Shown here one piece after another: positions 50,304 to 64,000 of a stretch of DNA of 64,000 bases. A model generated the notes under the pieces. It worked only from the letters and a program-made list of their open reading frames with translations. It made no database searches and was not told the DNA's origin. Position 1 is the stretch's first letter; each line of letters opens with the position of its first letter. The translations under genes were made by a program, and so were the position numbers. This stretch comes from Zobellella taiwanensis (lineage in GTDB: Bacteria > Pseudomonadota > Gammaproteobacteria > Enterobacterales > Aeromonadaceae), in the NCBI RefSeq assembly GCF_003012795.1, contig NZ_PXYH01000012.1, forward strand, positions 1 through 64,000, read 5' to 3'.

Positions 50304-51700
50304 CCGCAGCAGCGCGCCATCACGTCGGTCGACTCGACGGCGCCGCCGAACCAGGCCAGGCTGTCCGCCAACGACGCCACCGAACCGATCACCATCAGCG
50401 CCGGGCTGGCCACCTGCCCGGCCAGCTCGGCCAGTTCCCGCAACTCGCCCCGCACCACTTTTTGCTGGGCCGTGGTGCCTCGCTCGATCAGCGCGACCGG
50501 AGTATCGGGGCTCAGGCCATGTTCCAGCAACCGCTGCCGGATATGTGCCGAACGCATCAGTCCCATGTAAATGACCAGGGTCTGCCGCCCCCGGGCCAGG
50601 GAGGCCCAGTCCGGCTCCTCGCCGTCCTGCTTGCAGTGGCCGGTAATAAAGACCGCGCTCTGGGCGTGGTCCCTGTGGGTCAGGGGAATGCCGGCATAGG
50701 CGGTGGCGCCGGCGGCGGCGGTGATGCCGGGCACCACCTGGTAACGGATGCCGGCGGCCTTCAGGCTCTGCAGTTCCTCGGCGCCGCGACCGAACATAAA
50801 GGGATCGCCCCCCTTGAGCCGCACTACCCGCTTGCCGGCCAGGGCCTGCTCCACCAGCAGTTGGTTGATCTGCTCCTGGGGCACACTGTGGTGGCCCGCC
50901 TTCTTGCCCACGGCGATCCGCTCGGCCTCGGGACGGATCAGCGCCAGTATTTCCTCGGACACCAGTTGATCGAACAGCACTACCTCGGCCTTCTGCAGTT
51001 CGTTCAGCGCCTTGACGGTAAGCAGATCCGGATCGCCAGGCCCCGCCCCCACCAGTATCACCTCGCCCCGGGAAGGTTGCTGCATTTCCCGCCGCAGCCA
51101 GGCCTCGGCCCCGGGTTCGTCCTGTTGCTGCAGCAGGGCGGTGAGGGCCGGCTGGTCCTGCACCCGGGCCCAGAACCGGCGCCGCTCGGCGGGGCTGGCA
51201 AAGGCCTGCCGTGCCTGCCGGCGCAGACGACCCGCCACCCGGGCCAGGGCGCCCCAGTGGCGGGGCAACAGGGCATCCAGCCGGGCCCGCAACAAGCGGG
51301 CCAGCCAGGGAGCGCAGCCACCGGTGCTGAAGGCGACTTGCAGGGGAAAGCGTTCCACTATGGAGGGGAAGATAACCGCCGAACGTTTGCTGTCGTCAGC
51401 CTTGTTGACCAGGATGCCGCGCCGGTTGGCAAGCTGATAGACCCGGGCATTGACCTCGGCGCTGTCGGTGGCCGCCACCACCAGGAAGATGCCATCCAGG
51501 TGCGCTTCGGCGAAGGGCTCGGCCCGCCAGTCGAAGCGTTCACGCAGGCCGGCCAGCTCCTCGCCCAGGGTGGGCGACACCACCGTCAGCCGGGCGCCCC
51601 GTGCCAGCAGCAGGCGGGCCTTGCGGGCCGCCACGGCACCACCGCCGACAATCAGGCAGGGACGATGTTGGATACTGATGAAAAGAGGCAGGTGTTCCAT
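50300..51700 (-). CDS. cysG: Siroheme synthase CysG (trifunctional)
   Basis: Fused enzyme of 466 aa (E. coli 457). The N-terminal SirC part (1-150) has the NAD loop LIVGGGAVAARKA and FSTGGCAPWLARLLRARL; the C-terminal SUMT part (about 215-460) has VGAGPGDPDLLTVKAL, RLKGGDPFMFGRG and GITAAAGATAYAGIPLTHRD. It turns uroporphyrinogen III into siroheme by two methylations, dehydrogenation and iron chelation. Siroheme is the cofactor of CysI, encoded upstream on the same strand. An AT-rich stretch (51765-51784) precedes it. Confidence 0.96.
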   Translation of the reverse strand: MEHLPLFISIQHRPCLIVGGGAVAARKARLLLARGARLTVVSPTLGEELAGLRERFDWRAEPFAEAHLDGIFLVVAATDSAEVNARVYQLANRRGILVNKADDSKRSAVIFPSIVERFPLQVAFSTGGCAPWLARLLRARLDALLPRHWGALARVAGRLRRQARQAFASPAERRRFWARVQDQPALTALLQQQDEPGAEAWLRREMQQPSRGEVILVGAGPGDPDLLTVKALNELQKAEVVLFDQLVSEEILALIRPEAERIAVGKKAGHHSVPQEQINQLLVEQALAGKRVVRLKGGDPFMFGRGAEELQSLKAAGIRYQVVPGITAAAGATAYAGIPLTHRDHAQSAVFITGHCKQDGEEPDWASLARGRQTLVIYMGLMRSAHIRQRLLEHGLSPDTPVALIERGTTAQQKVVRGELRELAELAGQVASPALMVIGSVASLADSLAWFGGAVESTDVMARCCG

Positions 51701-51792
51701 GGCCGGTTCCGCTGGTTCGCTGAGATAGACCGACTATAGACAGGAATTGTTATCCCACAAAATACTAAAAAATAATTTTTTATGCCTTTAGG

Positions 51793-52194
51793 TTATTTCA
51801 TAAGGGCACACAGCAGATCCTTCCAGGACAACACCCCAAGCAGTTGCTGGCGATCCACCACCGGCAGGCAGCTGATGTTGCGCTCCAGCATCAGGCTGGC
51901 CGCCGCCGCCAGGCTGGCATCGGCGGCAATGGTCACGGGATCGCGGCTCATCACCTGATGGGCGCGCCGCTGCAGGGTTTCCCGATCCCGCTCCAGCTCG
52001 GCATCGGTGGCCAGGTAGGGGCTGAGCGCCCGGTACATGTCCGCATGGGTAATCACACCGCACAACCGGTCTTCGTCATCCACCACCAGCAGGTGTCGAA
52101 AGGGCGCCTGGTCGAAAATATCGCGTACCAGCGCCAGCCGGTCGTCCTGCTGAACGGTGGCGATACGCCGGGTCATGATGTCCTGTACCTGCAT
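51793..52194 (-). CDS. CBS-domain protein
   Basis: Protein of 133 aa made of two CBS motifs (about 1-60 and 75-133): VQDIMTRRIATVQQDDRL with HLLVVDDEDRLCGVITHADM, and VMSRDPVTIAADASL with CLPVVDRQQLLGVLSWKDLL. CBS pairs bind adenine nucleotides such as AMP, ATP or SAM and sense energy or metabolite state. There is no attached catalytic domain. It sits 27 bp after cysH and before cysG, on the same strand, so it may serve sulfur assimilation; that is inference from position. Confidence 0.88.
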   Translation of the reverse strand: MQVQDIMTRRIATVQQDDRLALVRDIFDQAPFRHLLVVDDEDRLCGVITHADMYRALSPYLATDAELERDRETLQRRAHQVMSRDPVTIAADASLAAAASLMLERNISCLPVVDRQQLLGVLSWKDLLCALMK

Positions 52195-52221
52195 CGAACC
52201 TCCTTGCCCGGAGCCGCAGGC

Positions 52222-52989
52222 TCAGATACCGCTGCCGTCGGATTCCGGTATTTCGTGAAGACCGCATTCCCGCTTCATGCCGAAGAAACGGGTATCCGCC
52301 TCGCTCATGCCCGGCTCCCACCTGACGGTGGTGTGAACATCGCCGATCGAGACATAACCCTGCTCCCACAGCGGATGGTAGGGAAGGTCGAATTCCTTCA
52401 GGTAATAATGCACATCTTTGTTGCTCCAGTCGATGATCGGCAGGAACTTGAACAGACCATTCTGAATCCCGAGCACCTGCAGTCCTTCCCGGGTATCGGA
52501 CTGGCTGCGGCGCAGGCCGGAAAACCAGGTGCTGGCCTTGAGCTCGCGCAGGGCCCGCTGCATGGGCTCTACTTTGTTAAGCTGGTTGTAGCGGCTGATG
52601 CCCTCCACCCCCTGCTCCCACAGCTTGCCGAAGCGGGCCTCCTGCCAGGCGGCAGAAGTCCGGGCCCGATAGACCTTGAGATTGAGGCCAAGCCGATCGG
52701 TCAGCTCGTCGATAAAACGGTAGGTTTCGGGAAAAAGATAGCCAGTATCGGTAAGAATAACGGGGGTATCCGGCTTTTCCCGGGTCACCAGGTGCAGCAT
52801 CACCGCCGCCTGGATACCGAAGCTGGAGGAGAGCACATGCTCTCCTTCCAGGGTTTCCAGTGCCCAGCGCACCCGCTCGGGGGCGCTCATGGCCGCCAGC
52901 TCGCGGTTAAGCGAGGCCAGGGCCTGGGCCTGGTCGGCCCGGGACAGCTCATTCAGCTCTTCCAGGCTGGGCAACAGGCTATACGGCAT
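52222..52989 (-). CDS. cysH: Phosphoadenosine phosphosulfate reductase
   Basis: PAPS reductase, 255 aa, making sulfite with thioredoxin or glutaredoxin as donor. The PP-loop-type segment [28 protein letters not shown], the substrate loop [11 protein letters not shown], and the catalytic C-terminal cysteine ECGLHE (C242) are present. The single Cys, without the two Cys pairs of 4Fe-4S APS reductases, supports PAPS as substrate. It overlaps the cysI end by 11 nt. Confidence 0.96.
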   Translation of the reverse strand: MPYSLLPSLEELNELSRADQAQALASLNRELAAMSAPERVRWALETLEGEHVLSSSFGIQAAVMLHLVTREKPDTPVILTDTGYLFPETYRFIDELTDRLGLNLKVYRARTSAAWQEARFGKLWEQGVEGISRYNQLNKVEPMQRALRELKASTWFSGLRRSQSDTREGLQVLGIQNGLFKFLPIIDWSNKDVHYYLKEFDLPYHPLWEQGYVSIGDVHTTVRWEPGMSEADTRFFGMKRECGLHEIPESDGSGI

Positions 52990-54670
52990 AGAAGTCCCTC
53001 GCGGAGTCCACCACCGGCGCTATGATGCCGGCCCGGATCACAAAGTCACCGAAACCCTCGCCCGCTTCCCGCTCCTGGGCCCAGCGGCCCACCAGGGCGT
53101 CGATATCCTCGAGGATCTGGCGGTCGGTGATGTTTTCCTTGTACATGCGCGGAATGCGGGTCCCTTCCCGGTTGCCGCCCAGGTGCAGGTTGTAGCGCCC
53201 GGGCGCCTTGCCCACCAGGCCGATTTCGGCCAGCATGGCGCGGCCGCAGCCGTTGGGGCAGCCGGTGACCCGGAAGATGATGCTGTCGTCGGTCACCCCG
53301 TGTTTGGCCAGCACGCCCTCGATTTCGGTGACGAACTCCGGCAGGAAACGCTCGGCCTCGGCCATCGCCAGCGGGCAGGTGGGCAGGGCCACGCAGGCCA
53401 TGGAGTTCTTGCGCTGCTCGGACACGCTGTCGTCGATCAGGCCATGGGCCAGGGCCAGCTTCTCGATCTTGGCCTTGTCCTTCTTGGGCACGCCGGCGAT
53501 GATCAGGTTCTGGTTGGCGGTCAGGCGGAAGTCGCCCTTGTGTATCTTGGCGATCTCGCGCAGGCCGGTCTTGAGCGGCTTGCCGGGGAAGTCCAGGATA
53601 CGGCCGTTCTCGATAAACAGGGTCAGGTGCTGCTTGCCGTCGATGCCGTCCACCCAGCCGAAACGGTCGCCGCGGCCGGTAAATTCATAGGGGCGGCTCT
53701 CGGCGAACTGGATGCCGGCCCGCTTCTCCACCTCGGCCTTGAACACCTCCACGCCCACCCGCTCCAGGGTGTACTTGGTCTTGGCGTTCTTGCGCTCGAC
53801 CCGGTTGCCCATGTCACGCTGGGTGGTGACCACGGCTTCCGCCACCGCCAGGGTGTGGGACAACGGGATAAAGCCGAAGTCGGTGGCCTTGCGCGGATAG
53901 GTGGCGGTGTCGCCGTGGGTCATGGCCAGGCCGCCGCCCACCAGCACGTTGAAGCCCACCAGCTTGCTGTTGTCGGCGATGGCCACGAAGTTCAGATCAT
54001 TGGCGTGCACGTCCACGTCGTTCTGGGGCGGGATCACTACCGTGGTCTTGAACTTGCGCGGCAGGTAGGTGGAACCCAGGATCGGCTCCTGGTCCGGCGT
54101 GTCCAGGCGCTCGCCGTCCAGCCAGACTTCCAGGTAGGCCCGGGTCTTGGGCAGCAGGTGCTCGGAGATCTTTTTGGCCCAGTCGTAGGCTTCCTGGTGC
54201 AGCTCGGATTCCACCGGGTTGCTGGTGCACAGCACGTTGCGGTTGACGTCGCCGGCGGTGGCGATGGAGTCGATGCCGGTGCTGTTCAGGGTCTGGTGCA
54301 TGTGCTTGATGTCGCGCTTGAGCACCCCGTGGAACTGGAAGGTCTGGCGGGTGGTCAGGCGGATGCTGCCGTACATGGTGCTTTCTTCCGCGAACTTGTC
54401 GATCACCAGCCACTGCTTGGGGGTGATGATGCCGCCGGGCAGGCGGGCGCGCAGCATGACGTTGTGCAGCGGCTCCAGCTTCTGGGCGGTGCGCTCGTTG
54501 CGGATGTCGCGGTCGTCCTGCTGGTACATGCCGTGGAAGCGGATCAGCATGAAGTTGTCGCCGTTGAAGCCGCCGGTCAGTTCGTCCTGCAGATCCTGGG
54601 TGATGGTGCCGCGCAGAAAATTGCTCTGCCCCTTGAGGCGTTCGTTATCGGACAGTTTTTGTTCGCTCAT
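52979..54670 (-). CDS. cysI: Sulfite reductase hemoprotein subunit
   Basis: Beta subunit of NADPH-sulfite reductase, 563 aa (E. coli 570), reducing sulfite to sulfide with six electrons at a siroheme-4Fe-4S centre. Cluster ligands lie in [12 protein letters not shown] and [24 protein letters not shown] and the siroheme-contacting arginines are clear. The start [14 protein letters not shown] (54670) is one base past the cysJ stop (TAAGATG); a longer frame to 54754 overlaps cysJ and is rejected. Confidence 0.97.
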   Translation of the reverse strand: MSEQKLSDNERLKGQSNFLRGTITQDLQDELTGGFNGDNFMLIRFHGMYQQDDRDIRNERTAQKLEPLHNVMLRARLPGGIITPKQWLVIDKFAEESTMYGSIRLTTRQTFQFHGVLKRDIKHMHQTLNSTGIDSIATAGDVNRNVLCTSNPVESELHQEAYDWAKKISEHLLPKTRAYLEVWLDGERLDTPDQEPILGSTYLPRKFKTTVVIPPQNDVDVHANDLNFVAIADNSKLVGFNVLVGGGLAMTHGDTATYPRKATDFGFIPLSHTLAVAEAVVTTQRDMGNRVERKNAKTKYTLERVGVEVFKAEVEKRAGIQFAESRPYEFTGRGDRFGWVDGIDGKQHLTLFIENGRILDFPGKPLKTGLREIAKIHKGDFRLTANQNLIIAGVPKKDKAKIEKLALAHGLIDDSVSEQRKNSMACVALPTCPLAMAEAERFLPEFVTEIEGVLAKHGVTDDSIIFRVTGCPNGCGRAMLAEIGLVGKAPGRYNLHLGGNREGTRIPRMYKENITDRQILEDIDALVGRWAQEREAGEGFGDFVIRAGIIAPVVDSARDFYAV

Positions 54671-54671
54671 C

Positions 54672-56471
54672 TTAGTAAACATCCCTTTGGTAACGCTTGG
54701 CGCTGCGCAGCGCATCAACATATTCTTCGGCCTGCTCACGGCTCTTGTTGCCATGCTCGGCCACCAGCTCGATCAGGGCCTCGTGCACGTCCTTGGCCAT
54801 CTTGTTGGCATCGCCGCAGACGTAAAAATGGGCGCCCTGCTCCAGCCAGGCATAGACCTCGGCACCCTGCTGCCGGAGCTTGTGCTGTACATACACCTTG
54901 TCGGCCTGATCCCGGCTGAACGCCAGGGAGATCCGGCTCAGCAGGCCGGACTTGACGTAGCGCTGCCACTCCAACTGGTAGAGGAAGTCCTGGGTGAAGT
55001 GGGGATTGCCGAAGAACAGCCAGTTCTTGCCCTCGGCATCCCGCGCTTCCCGCTCCTGCATAAAGGCGCGGAAGGGGGCGATGCCGGTGCCTGGCCCCAC
55101 CATGATCACCGGGGTGTTGTCGTCGGCGGGCAGGCGGAAGTTGTCGTTGTGCTCCACGAACACCCGCACCTGGCCGCCCTCGGCCAGCCGGTCGGCCAGG
55201 AAGGAGGAAGCACCGCCGGCGCGGGGCTCGCCCTTGTTGTCGTAGCGCACCACACCCACGGTCAGGTGCACTTCTTCCTCCACCTCGGCCTGGGCGGAGG
55301 CGATGGAGTAAAGCCGCGGCGTCAGTCGGCGCAGGACGCCCTGCAGTTGCTCTGCGGTGAGTTTGGTTTTCTTCTCCCGAACGATGTCCAGGATCTGGTG
55401 GCCGGCGCAGTACTCGCGCAGGGCAGCCTTGTCCTCCACCAGCTTTTGCAGCTTCTTGGCACCGGACAGTTCGGCATAGGCCTGCACGAAGCCGGCATAG
55501 CCCTGGGTCAGCTCATAGTGGTGGATCAGCGCCTCGCGGATGGAGAGCAACTCATCGTCCACCTTGACCTTGGCGTCGGCGGCCACGCCCACTTGGGCCA
55601 GCAGGGCATCCACCAGGGCCTCGTCGTTGCTGAACCAGACCCCCAGGGCGTCACCGGGCTGATAGGTCAGGCCGGAGCCTTCCAGGGAGATCTCGATATG
55701 GCGGATATCCTTGTCGGAGTCCCGGCCGGTGATTTTCTGGTTGGTGACCAGCTCGGCGGCGAAGGGATGCTTTTTGGTGTAGAGGCTGGCCACGCCCTGG
55801 GTGGCGACGGCCGGAAGCGCCTGGTTGGCGGCCTCCACTTGCAAGGCGTCCTTCAGCAGGCCCAGGGCCGACTTGCTCCAGCCTTCGGCGGCGCCTTCGT
55901 AGTCCACGTCGCAGTCGATGCGCTCCAGCAGACGGGTGGCACCGGCCTTGGCCAGGTAGTCGTCGAAGTCCTTACCGGTCTGGCAGAAGAATTCGTAGGA
56001 CGAATCCCCCAGCGCCAGTATGCCGTAGTGCAGGCCTTCAAGCTTGCCGACCTTGCCGGTTTTCAGCTGTTTGTGGAATTCAATGGCATCATCGGGCGGC
56101 TCACCCTCGCCGTTGGTGCTGGTAACGATCAGCACATGGGTTTCTTTCTTGAGCTGCTTGACCTTGTAATCGGCCACATTGAACAGCTCTGCCGCAACCC
56201 CGGCGGCGTCGGCCTGGGCCTTGAGCGTCTCGGCCACCCCCTTGGCGTTGCCGGTCTGGGAGGCATAGAGGATGGTCAGCTTGCCGGACGGCTGGACGGC
56301 GGCGCTGGCTGCAGCCAGCGGCACACCCTGGGCCTGCTGGCTGATACCGTAGAAATAACCGCTGACCCAGGCCAGCTGGGTGGCACTCAGCTCGGCAGCC
56401 ACCTGAGTGAGCTTATGGACTTGTTGTTCATTGAGCGGGCTGGCGGCCGCCGCGAGTTCCTTTAAAAGCAT
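54672..56471 (-). CDS. cysJ: Sulfite reductase flavoprotein subunit
   Basis: Alpha subunit, about 599 aa, passing electrons from NADPH via FAD and FMN to CysI. N-terminal flavodoxin domain ([39 protein letters not shown]), FAD domain with [11 protein letters not shown] and [14 protein letters not shown] domain with [15 protein letters not shown] and the final YQRDVY shared with E. coli. Start ATG 56471 has GGAAG 8-9 nt upstream; a GTG at 56486 is the alternative. First gene of cysJIH. Confidence 0.97.
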   Translation of the reverse strand: MLLKELAAAASPLNEQQVHKLTQVAAELSATQLAWVSGYFYGISQQAQGVPLAAASAAVQPSGKLTILYASQTGNAKGVAETLKAQADAAGVAAELFNVADYKVKQLKKETHVLIVTSTNGEGEPPDDAIEFHKQLKTGKVGKLEGLHYGILALGDSSYEFFCQTGKDFDDYLAKAGATRLLERIDCDVDYEGAAEGWSKSALGLLKDALQVEAANQALPAVATQGVASLYTKKHPFAAELVTNQKITGRDSDKDIRHIEISLEGSGLTYQPGDALGVWFSNDEALVDALLAQVGVAADAKVKVDDELLSIREALIHHYELTQGYAGFVQAYAELSGAKKLQKLVEDKAALREYCAGHQILDIVREKKTKLTAEQLQGVLRRLTPRLYSIASAQAEVEEEVHLTVGVVRYDNKGEPRAGGASSFLADRLAEGGQVRVFVEHNDNFRLPADDNTPVIMVGPGTGIAPFRAFMQEREARDAEGKNWLFFGNPHFTQDFLYQLEWQRYVKSGLLSRISLAFSRDQADKVYVQHKLRQQGAEVYAWLEQGAHFYVCGDANKMAKDVHEALIELVAEHGNKSREQAEEYVDALRSAKRYQRDVY

Positions 56472-56491
56472 GACATTGACTTCCACTTTTC

Positions 56492-56520
56492 CAGATAAGG
56501 GATAGCTTATGCCAGGTCAA
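56492..56520 (-). promoter_or_regulatory. cysJIH promoter, with AT-rich activator region upstream
   Basis: On the minus strand TTGACC (56520-56515), 17-bp spacer, TATCTG (56497-56492). Upstream (56540-56562) is an AT-rich dyad GATGAT...ATCATC with ATTTTTTAT on the plus strand, in the place where CysB binds in enterobacteria. CysB sites are too degenerate to assign by eye. Confidence 0.65.
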
Positions 56521-56596
56521 CGAACAACAATAAAGAATAAAAGATGATTTTTTATATCATCTGGTAATAACGAGCCTGGCTCGCCGGCCCGCGTCC

Positions 56597-57049
56597 TTAA
56601 TGGTGCTGGCCATGGGCCGCTTGTGCCTGGTGCCGGATATCCTTCACCGGCAAGGTCAGCTGTTCGGTGTCGCCGTTGTCCCAGCGCAGCTCCAGGCTGA
56701 CCTCGTCGCCCTCCGCCAAGGGCTGCTTCACGCCCAGCAGCATGATATGCAGGCCACCCGGTTGCAGGCTGACCGTTTCGCCCGCGGGCACGGCTATGCG
56801 TTCCACCTCCCGCATCTGCATCACGCCGTCCTGCTCCAGCACGGTGTGCAGCTCCACTTTTTCCGCCTGGGGCGACAGGACGGCAACCAGGGCCCGTTCC
56901 TGCTCGCCGCTGTTCTGCAGCCGCATAAAGGCGGCGGTGTTAGGCCCCATGGGCGGAGTGGCCCTGACATAGCCTTCGCTGACGCCCACCTGTGCCCAGC
57001 CGGCGCCGCTTAACAAAACCAGGCCAAAGAAGTATCCGAGTTTTTTCAT
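56597..57049 (-). CDS. Periplasmic copper chaperone PCu(A)C
   Basis: Protein of 150 aa with a signal peptide (MKKLGYFFGLVLLSGAGWA). The copper motif H-x10-M-x21-H-x-M is complete: H68, M79, H101, M103. The C-terminal tail is His-rich (HQAQAAHGQHH), as in relatives that carry extra metal sites. It delivers Cu(I) to the CuA centre of cytochrome oxidase or buffers periplasmic copper. The start at 57049 is fixed by the signal peptide; the longer frame lies antisense to the next gene. Confidence 0.92.
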   Translation of the reverse strand: MKKLGYFFGLVLLSGAGWAQVGVSEGYVRATPPMGPNTAAFMRLQNSGEQERALVAVLSPQAEKVELHTVLEQDGVMQMREVERIAVPAGETVSLQPGGLHIMLLGVKQPLAEGDEVSLELRWDNGDTEQLTLPVKDIRHQAQAAHGQHH

Positions 57050-57133
57050 CTGTGATTTCCTTGTGCAGCATAGAGTCCAAAGCTTACCCCAAGGGGAAGG
57101 CTCAAACCATGATATAACGCATAAGGAGTCGTG

Positions 57134-57886
57134 ATGAACACAGTGCTCGGACACGATGGCGGCGGAGTCCGCCAGATCCGCCTCAACCGCCCGGAAAAAC
57201 GCAATGCCCTGGATCTCGCCCACTATCGTCGGCTTGGTGAGCAACTGCACGCCGCCATCGGCGACCCCGAGGTCCGGGTTGTCGTCTTTGCTGCCGAAGG
57301 TCCCGACTTTTGCGCCGGCAACGATCTGGCCGATTTTCTCCAGGGCCCCGAACTCGGCCCCGGGCATCCCGTGGTCGAGCTGCTGCATGCGCTGGCGAGC
57401 TGCCCCAAGCCGCTGCTGGCCGGGGTACAGGGCAACGTGGTCGGCATTGGCGCCACCCTGCTGCTGCACATGGATCTGGTGCTGCTGGCCGAAGACGCCC
57501 GCCTCGCCTTCCCCTTTATCGACCTGGGGCTGGTACCGGAGTTCGCCTCCAGCCTGCTGCTGCCCCGACGTCTGGGCCATGTACGCGCCTGCCAGTTGCT
57601 GCTGCTGGGCGACCGCCTTGATGCCGCTACCGCCCTGGACTGGGGCCTGGCCAACCAGTTGGTGGCCACCACCGAGCTGCCGGCAAGGCTGGAGGAGACG
57701 GCGCGCCGGCTGGCGGCCAAACCCGCCGCCGCCCTGCTGGCCGGCAAGGCGCTGCTCAAGGCCCCGCTGCAGGCGCAACTGCACAACACCATCGACCGGG
57801 AAATCGAGGTATTCCGCCAGGCCCTGGCCGGTGACGAGGCCCGGGCGCGTATCGCCGCCCTGCTGGCTCGGATAGGCGAGCGCTGA
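57134..57886 (+). CDS. Enoyl-CoA hydratase/isomerase family protein
   Basis: Crotonase-fold protein of 250 aa. The oxyanion-hole segments are FCAGNDLADF and GNVVGIGATLLLHMD; LGLVPEFASSLLLPRRLG carries a Glu at the place of the isomerase base, so a delta3-delta2 enoyl-CoA isomerase or related activity fits at least as well as hydratase. ATG 57134 is 5 nt from AAGGAG and preferred over GTG 57131. It is a single gene divergent from the copper chaperone and convergent with rpoC. Confidence 0.88.
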   Translation: MNTVLGHDGGGVRQIRLNRPEKRNALDLAHYRRLGEQLHAAIGDPEVRVVVFAAEGPDFCAGNDLADFLQGPELGPGHPVVELLHALASCPKPLLAGVQGNVVGIGATLLLHMDLVLLAEDARLAFPFIDLGLVPEFASSLLLPRRLGHVRACQLLLLGDRLDAATALDWGLANQLVATTELPARLEETARRLAAKPAAALLAGKALLKAPLQAQLHNTIDREIEVFRQALAGDEARARIAALLARIGER

Positions 57887-57897
57887 ACGGCGGACAT

Positions 57898-57925
57898 AAA
57901 AAAGGGCTCCCTTGCGGGAGCCCTT
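57898..57925 (-). terminator. Rho-independent terminator of rpoBC (bidirectional)
   Basis: AAGGGCTCCC (57902-57911), TTGC loop, GGGAGCCCTT (57916-57925); on the minus strand it is followed by a run of T residues (57903-57898). It can also serve the convergent crotonase gene. Confidence 0.93.
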
Positions 57926-57949
57926 GCCTTATCAGCGAGTCGAGACAGC

Positions 57950-62161
<4,212 letters not shown>

Positions 62162-62189
62162 GTTAGTCTCCTGTGAGGAGTTCTACCTG

Positions 62190-62223
62190 GGCGCCCCGCC
62201 CTTCCGAAGAATGAAGGGGCGCC
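62190..62223 (-). other. GC-rich hairpin between rpoB and rpoC
   Basis: GGCGCCCC (62190-62197) and GGGGCGCC (62216-62223) form a perfect 8-bp stem with an 18-nt loop in the 87-bp rpoB-rpoC spacer. No T-run follows on the minus strand. It might protect or process the transcript, or tune read-through into rpoC. Confidence 0.6.
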
Positions 62224-62248
62224 ATTATTTCCGAGGCAGCCTGGTGCC

Positions 62249-64000
62249 TTAACTTTCTTCCAGCTCGATGTTGATACCGAGGGAGCGGATTTCCTTCAAC
62301 AGTACGTTGAAGGACTCGGGCATGCCCGGCTCCATGCGGTGATCGCCGTCCACGATGTTCTTGTACATCTTGGTACGGCCGTTCACATCGTCCGACTTGA
62401 CGGTGAGCATTTCCTGCAGGGTATAGGCGGCGCCGTAGGCTTCCAGCGCCCACACTTCCATCTCCCCGAAACGCTGACCGCCGAACTGGGCCTTACCGCC
62501 CAGGGGCTGCTGGGTGACCAGACTGTAGGAGCCGGTAGAACGGGCGTGCATCTTGTCGTCCACCAGGTGGTTCAACTTCAGCATGTACATATAGCCCACG
62601 GTGACCGGACGCTCGAAAGCATTGCCGGTACGGCCGTCATACAGGGTGATCTGGCCGGACTCGGGCAGATCCGCCAGTTTCAGCAGGCGCTTGATTTCGT
62701 GCTCGCGGGCACCGTCGAAGGCCGGGGTGGCGATCGGCATGCCCTTGCGCAGGTTCTCGGCCAGCACCCGAACTTCGGCGTCGGAGAAGGTGGACAGATC
62801 CACTTTCTGGCGGGCGCCTTCACCCAGATTGTAGACTTCCTGAATGAAGTCGCGCAGCCGGGCCAGCTCCTGCTGCTCCTTGATCATGCGATCGATCTTC
62901 TCGCCGATGCCCTTGGCCGCCAGGCCCATATGGGTTTCGAGGATCTGACCGATGTTCATCCGCGAGGGTACGCCCAGCGGGTTCAGCACGATGTCGACCG
63001 GGGTGCCGTATTCGTCGTGAGGCATGTCTTCAATCGGCACTATGGTGGAGATAACACCCTTGTTACCGTGACGACCGGCCATCTTGTCACCGGGCTGGAT
63101 GCGACGCTTGACCGCCAGGTACACCTTGACGATCTTCAGCACGCCCGGGGCCAGATCGTCGCCCTGGGTGATCTTGCGACGCTTGTTCTCGAACTTCTTG
63201 TCGAAGTCGGCCTTCAGCTCGGCGTACTGCTCGGCGATCTGCTCCAGCTCAATCTGCTTGCCTTCGTCGTCCAGGGCCTGCTCAAGCAGCCTGGCATTGG
63301 CCAGCTTCTCGACCTTGTCGGCACTCATGCCGGCGGCGATCAGCACGGAGCGGGCGCGGGCGAAGATGCCGTCCTCGAGGATGCTGAACTCTTCGGTCAG
63401 GTCTTTCTTGGCCTGCTTGAGCTGCATCTGCTCGATGTCCTGGGCGCGCTTGTCCTTCTCCACACCATCGCGGGTGAAGACCTGCACGTCGATAACGGTG
63501 CCGTATACTGAGTTCGGCACCCGCAGGGAGGAGTCCTTCACGTCGGAGGCCTTCTCGCCGAAGATGGCGCGCAGCAGTTTCTCTTCCGGCGTCAGCTGGG
63601 TTTCACCTTTCGGGGTTACCTTGCCCACCAGAATGTCGCCGGGCTTCACTTCGGCACCCACGTAAACAATACCGGACTCGTCCAGCTTGCTAAGGGCAGC
63701 TTCACCCACGTTGGGAATGTCGGCGGTGATCTCTTCCGGACCCAGTTTGGTGTCACGGGAGATACAGGACAGTTCCTGGATGTGGATGGTGGTCAGGCGA
63801 TCTTCCATCACCACCCGCTCGCTGAGCAGGATGGAGTCTTCGAAGTTGTAACCGTTCCAGGGCATGAAGGCCACGCGCAGGTTCTGGCCCAGGGCCAGTT
63901 CACCCAGATCGGTGGAGGGGCCGTCGGCCAGTACGTCGCCGCCCAGCACCAGCTCGCCCGGCATCACGCAGGGACGCTGGTTGATGCAGGTGTTCTGGTT
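62249..64000 (-). CDS. rpoB: DNA-directed RNA polymerase subunit beta, C-terminal part (gene runs off the right edge)
   Basis: The frame is open to the last base of the window, beginning in view at [11 protein letters not shown] and ending at the stop at 62249; 583 residues are visible. Catalytic-centre segments include [54 protein letters not shown], and the C-terminal [21 protein letters not shown] with [13 protein letters not shown]. The rifampicin-binding region lies in the missing N-terminal part. Transcribed with rpoC. Confidence 0.98.
   Translation of the reverse strand, partial: NQNTCINQRPCVMPGELVLGGDVLADGPSTDLGELALGQNLRVAFMPWNGYNFEDSILLSERVVMEDRLTTIHIQELSCISRDTKLGPEEITADIPNVGEAALSKLDESGIVYVGAEVKPGDILVGKVTPKGETQLTPEEKLLRAIFGEKASDVKDSSLRVPNSVYGTVIDVQVFTRDGVEKDKRAQDIEQMQLKQAKKDLTEEFSILEDGIFARARSVLIAAGMSADKVEKLANARLLEQALDDEGKQIELEQIAEQYAELKADFDKKFENKRRKITQGDDLAPGVLKIVKVYLAVKRRIQPGDKMAGRHGNKGVISTIVPIEDMPHDEYGTPVDIVLNPLGVPSRMNIGQILETHMGLAAKGIGEKIDRMIKEQQELARLRDFIQEVYNLGEGARQKVDLSTFSDAEVRVLAENLRKGMPIATPAFDGAREHEIKRLLKLADLPESGQITLYDGRTGNAFERPVTVGYMYMLKLNHLVDDKMHARSTGSYSLVTQQPLGGKAQFGGQRFGEMEVWALEAYGAAYTLQEMLTVKSDDVNGRTKMYKNIVDGDHRMEPGMPESFNVLLKEIRSLGINIELEES

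Overview
The window is a dense, GC-rich stretch of a gammaproteobacterial chromosome with no plasmid, phage or IS signature. Gene content and order are close to Escherichia coli in several blocks (gmhB next to an rRNA operon and near metNIQ; mtnN-btuF-yadS; mrcB-hrpB-thpR-sfsA-dksA-gluQ-pcnB-folK-panBC-panD; yadGH-hpt; cysJIH). Others (tyrS beside mepM, erpA beside a DUF6776 gene, a TIGR03899 gene, a CbiB-like gene between mtnN and btuF) recall Aeromonadales, Vibrionales and Alteromonadales. With ArcB, RfaH and a Yej-type peptide transporter this suggests a marine member of the Aeromonadales (Oceanimonas/Zobellella/Oceanisphaera type). That placement is inference from proteins and synteny only.

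Layout. 1-230: tandem promoters and boxA of an rRNA operon that runs leftward out of the window. 231-6682 (minus): yejB-yejE-SBP-ATPase-ATPase-gmhB, probably one transcript. 6801-9495 (plus): metNIQ with a MetJ-type operator inside its promoter. 9540-14936: rfaH, then a minus-strand block of arcB-dgt and a lone YchO-like outer-membrane barrel. 15407-21465: gltBD (GOGAT). 21499-21772: two copies of a structured repeat. 21872-24982: mtnN, cbiB-like, btuF, yadS. 25054-29520: tyrS, mepM, and a minus cluster DUF6776-erpA-glutaredoxin-HIT. 29667-36235: hemL, a VOC protein, mrcB, hrpB. 36240-43394: thpR and sfsA, then dksA-gluQ-pcnB-folK-panB-panC-(repeat)-panD. 43488-47890 (minus): mpl-ubiX-hpt and yadGH. 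47955-50303: ppa, ytfJ, an unlisted 29-codon gene on the minus strand, TIGR03899. 50300-56520 (minus): cysJ-cysI-cysH-CBS-cysG. 56597-57886: copper chaperone and a crotonase. 57898-64000 (minus): rpoB (3' part) and rpoC.

How the genes work together. Sulfur is a theme: metNIQ imports methionine, mtnN recycles methylthioadenosine and S-adenosylhomocysteine, cysJIH reduces PAPS and sulfite to sulfide, and cysG makes the siroheme that CysI needs. Envelope functions (gmhB, rfaH, mepM, mrcB, mpl, a Yej-type peptide importer) form a second theme. Translation, transcription and RNA metabolism (tyrS, gluQ, dksA, pcnB, hrpB, rpoBC) form a third.

Most notable are: (1) a three-copy dispersed repeat of about 100 bp whose nested stems vary while two hairpin hexaloops stay ARGGAT, the loop preferred by CsrA; (2) strong evidence that pcnB starts at an ATT codon; (3) a small single-span membrane protein gene at 49327-49416 with promoter and ribosome binding site; (4) a YchO-like inverse-autotransporter barrel with no passenger; and (5) a diverged CbiB-like protein of unknown role.
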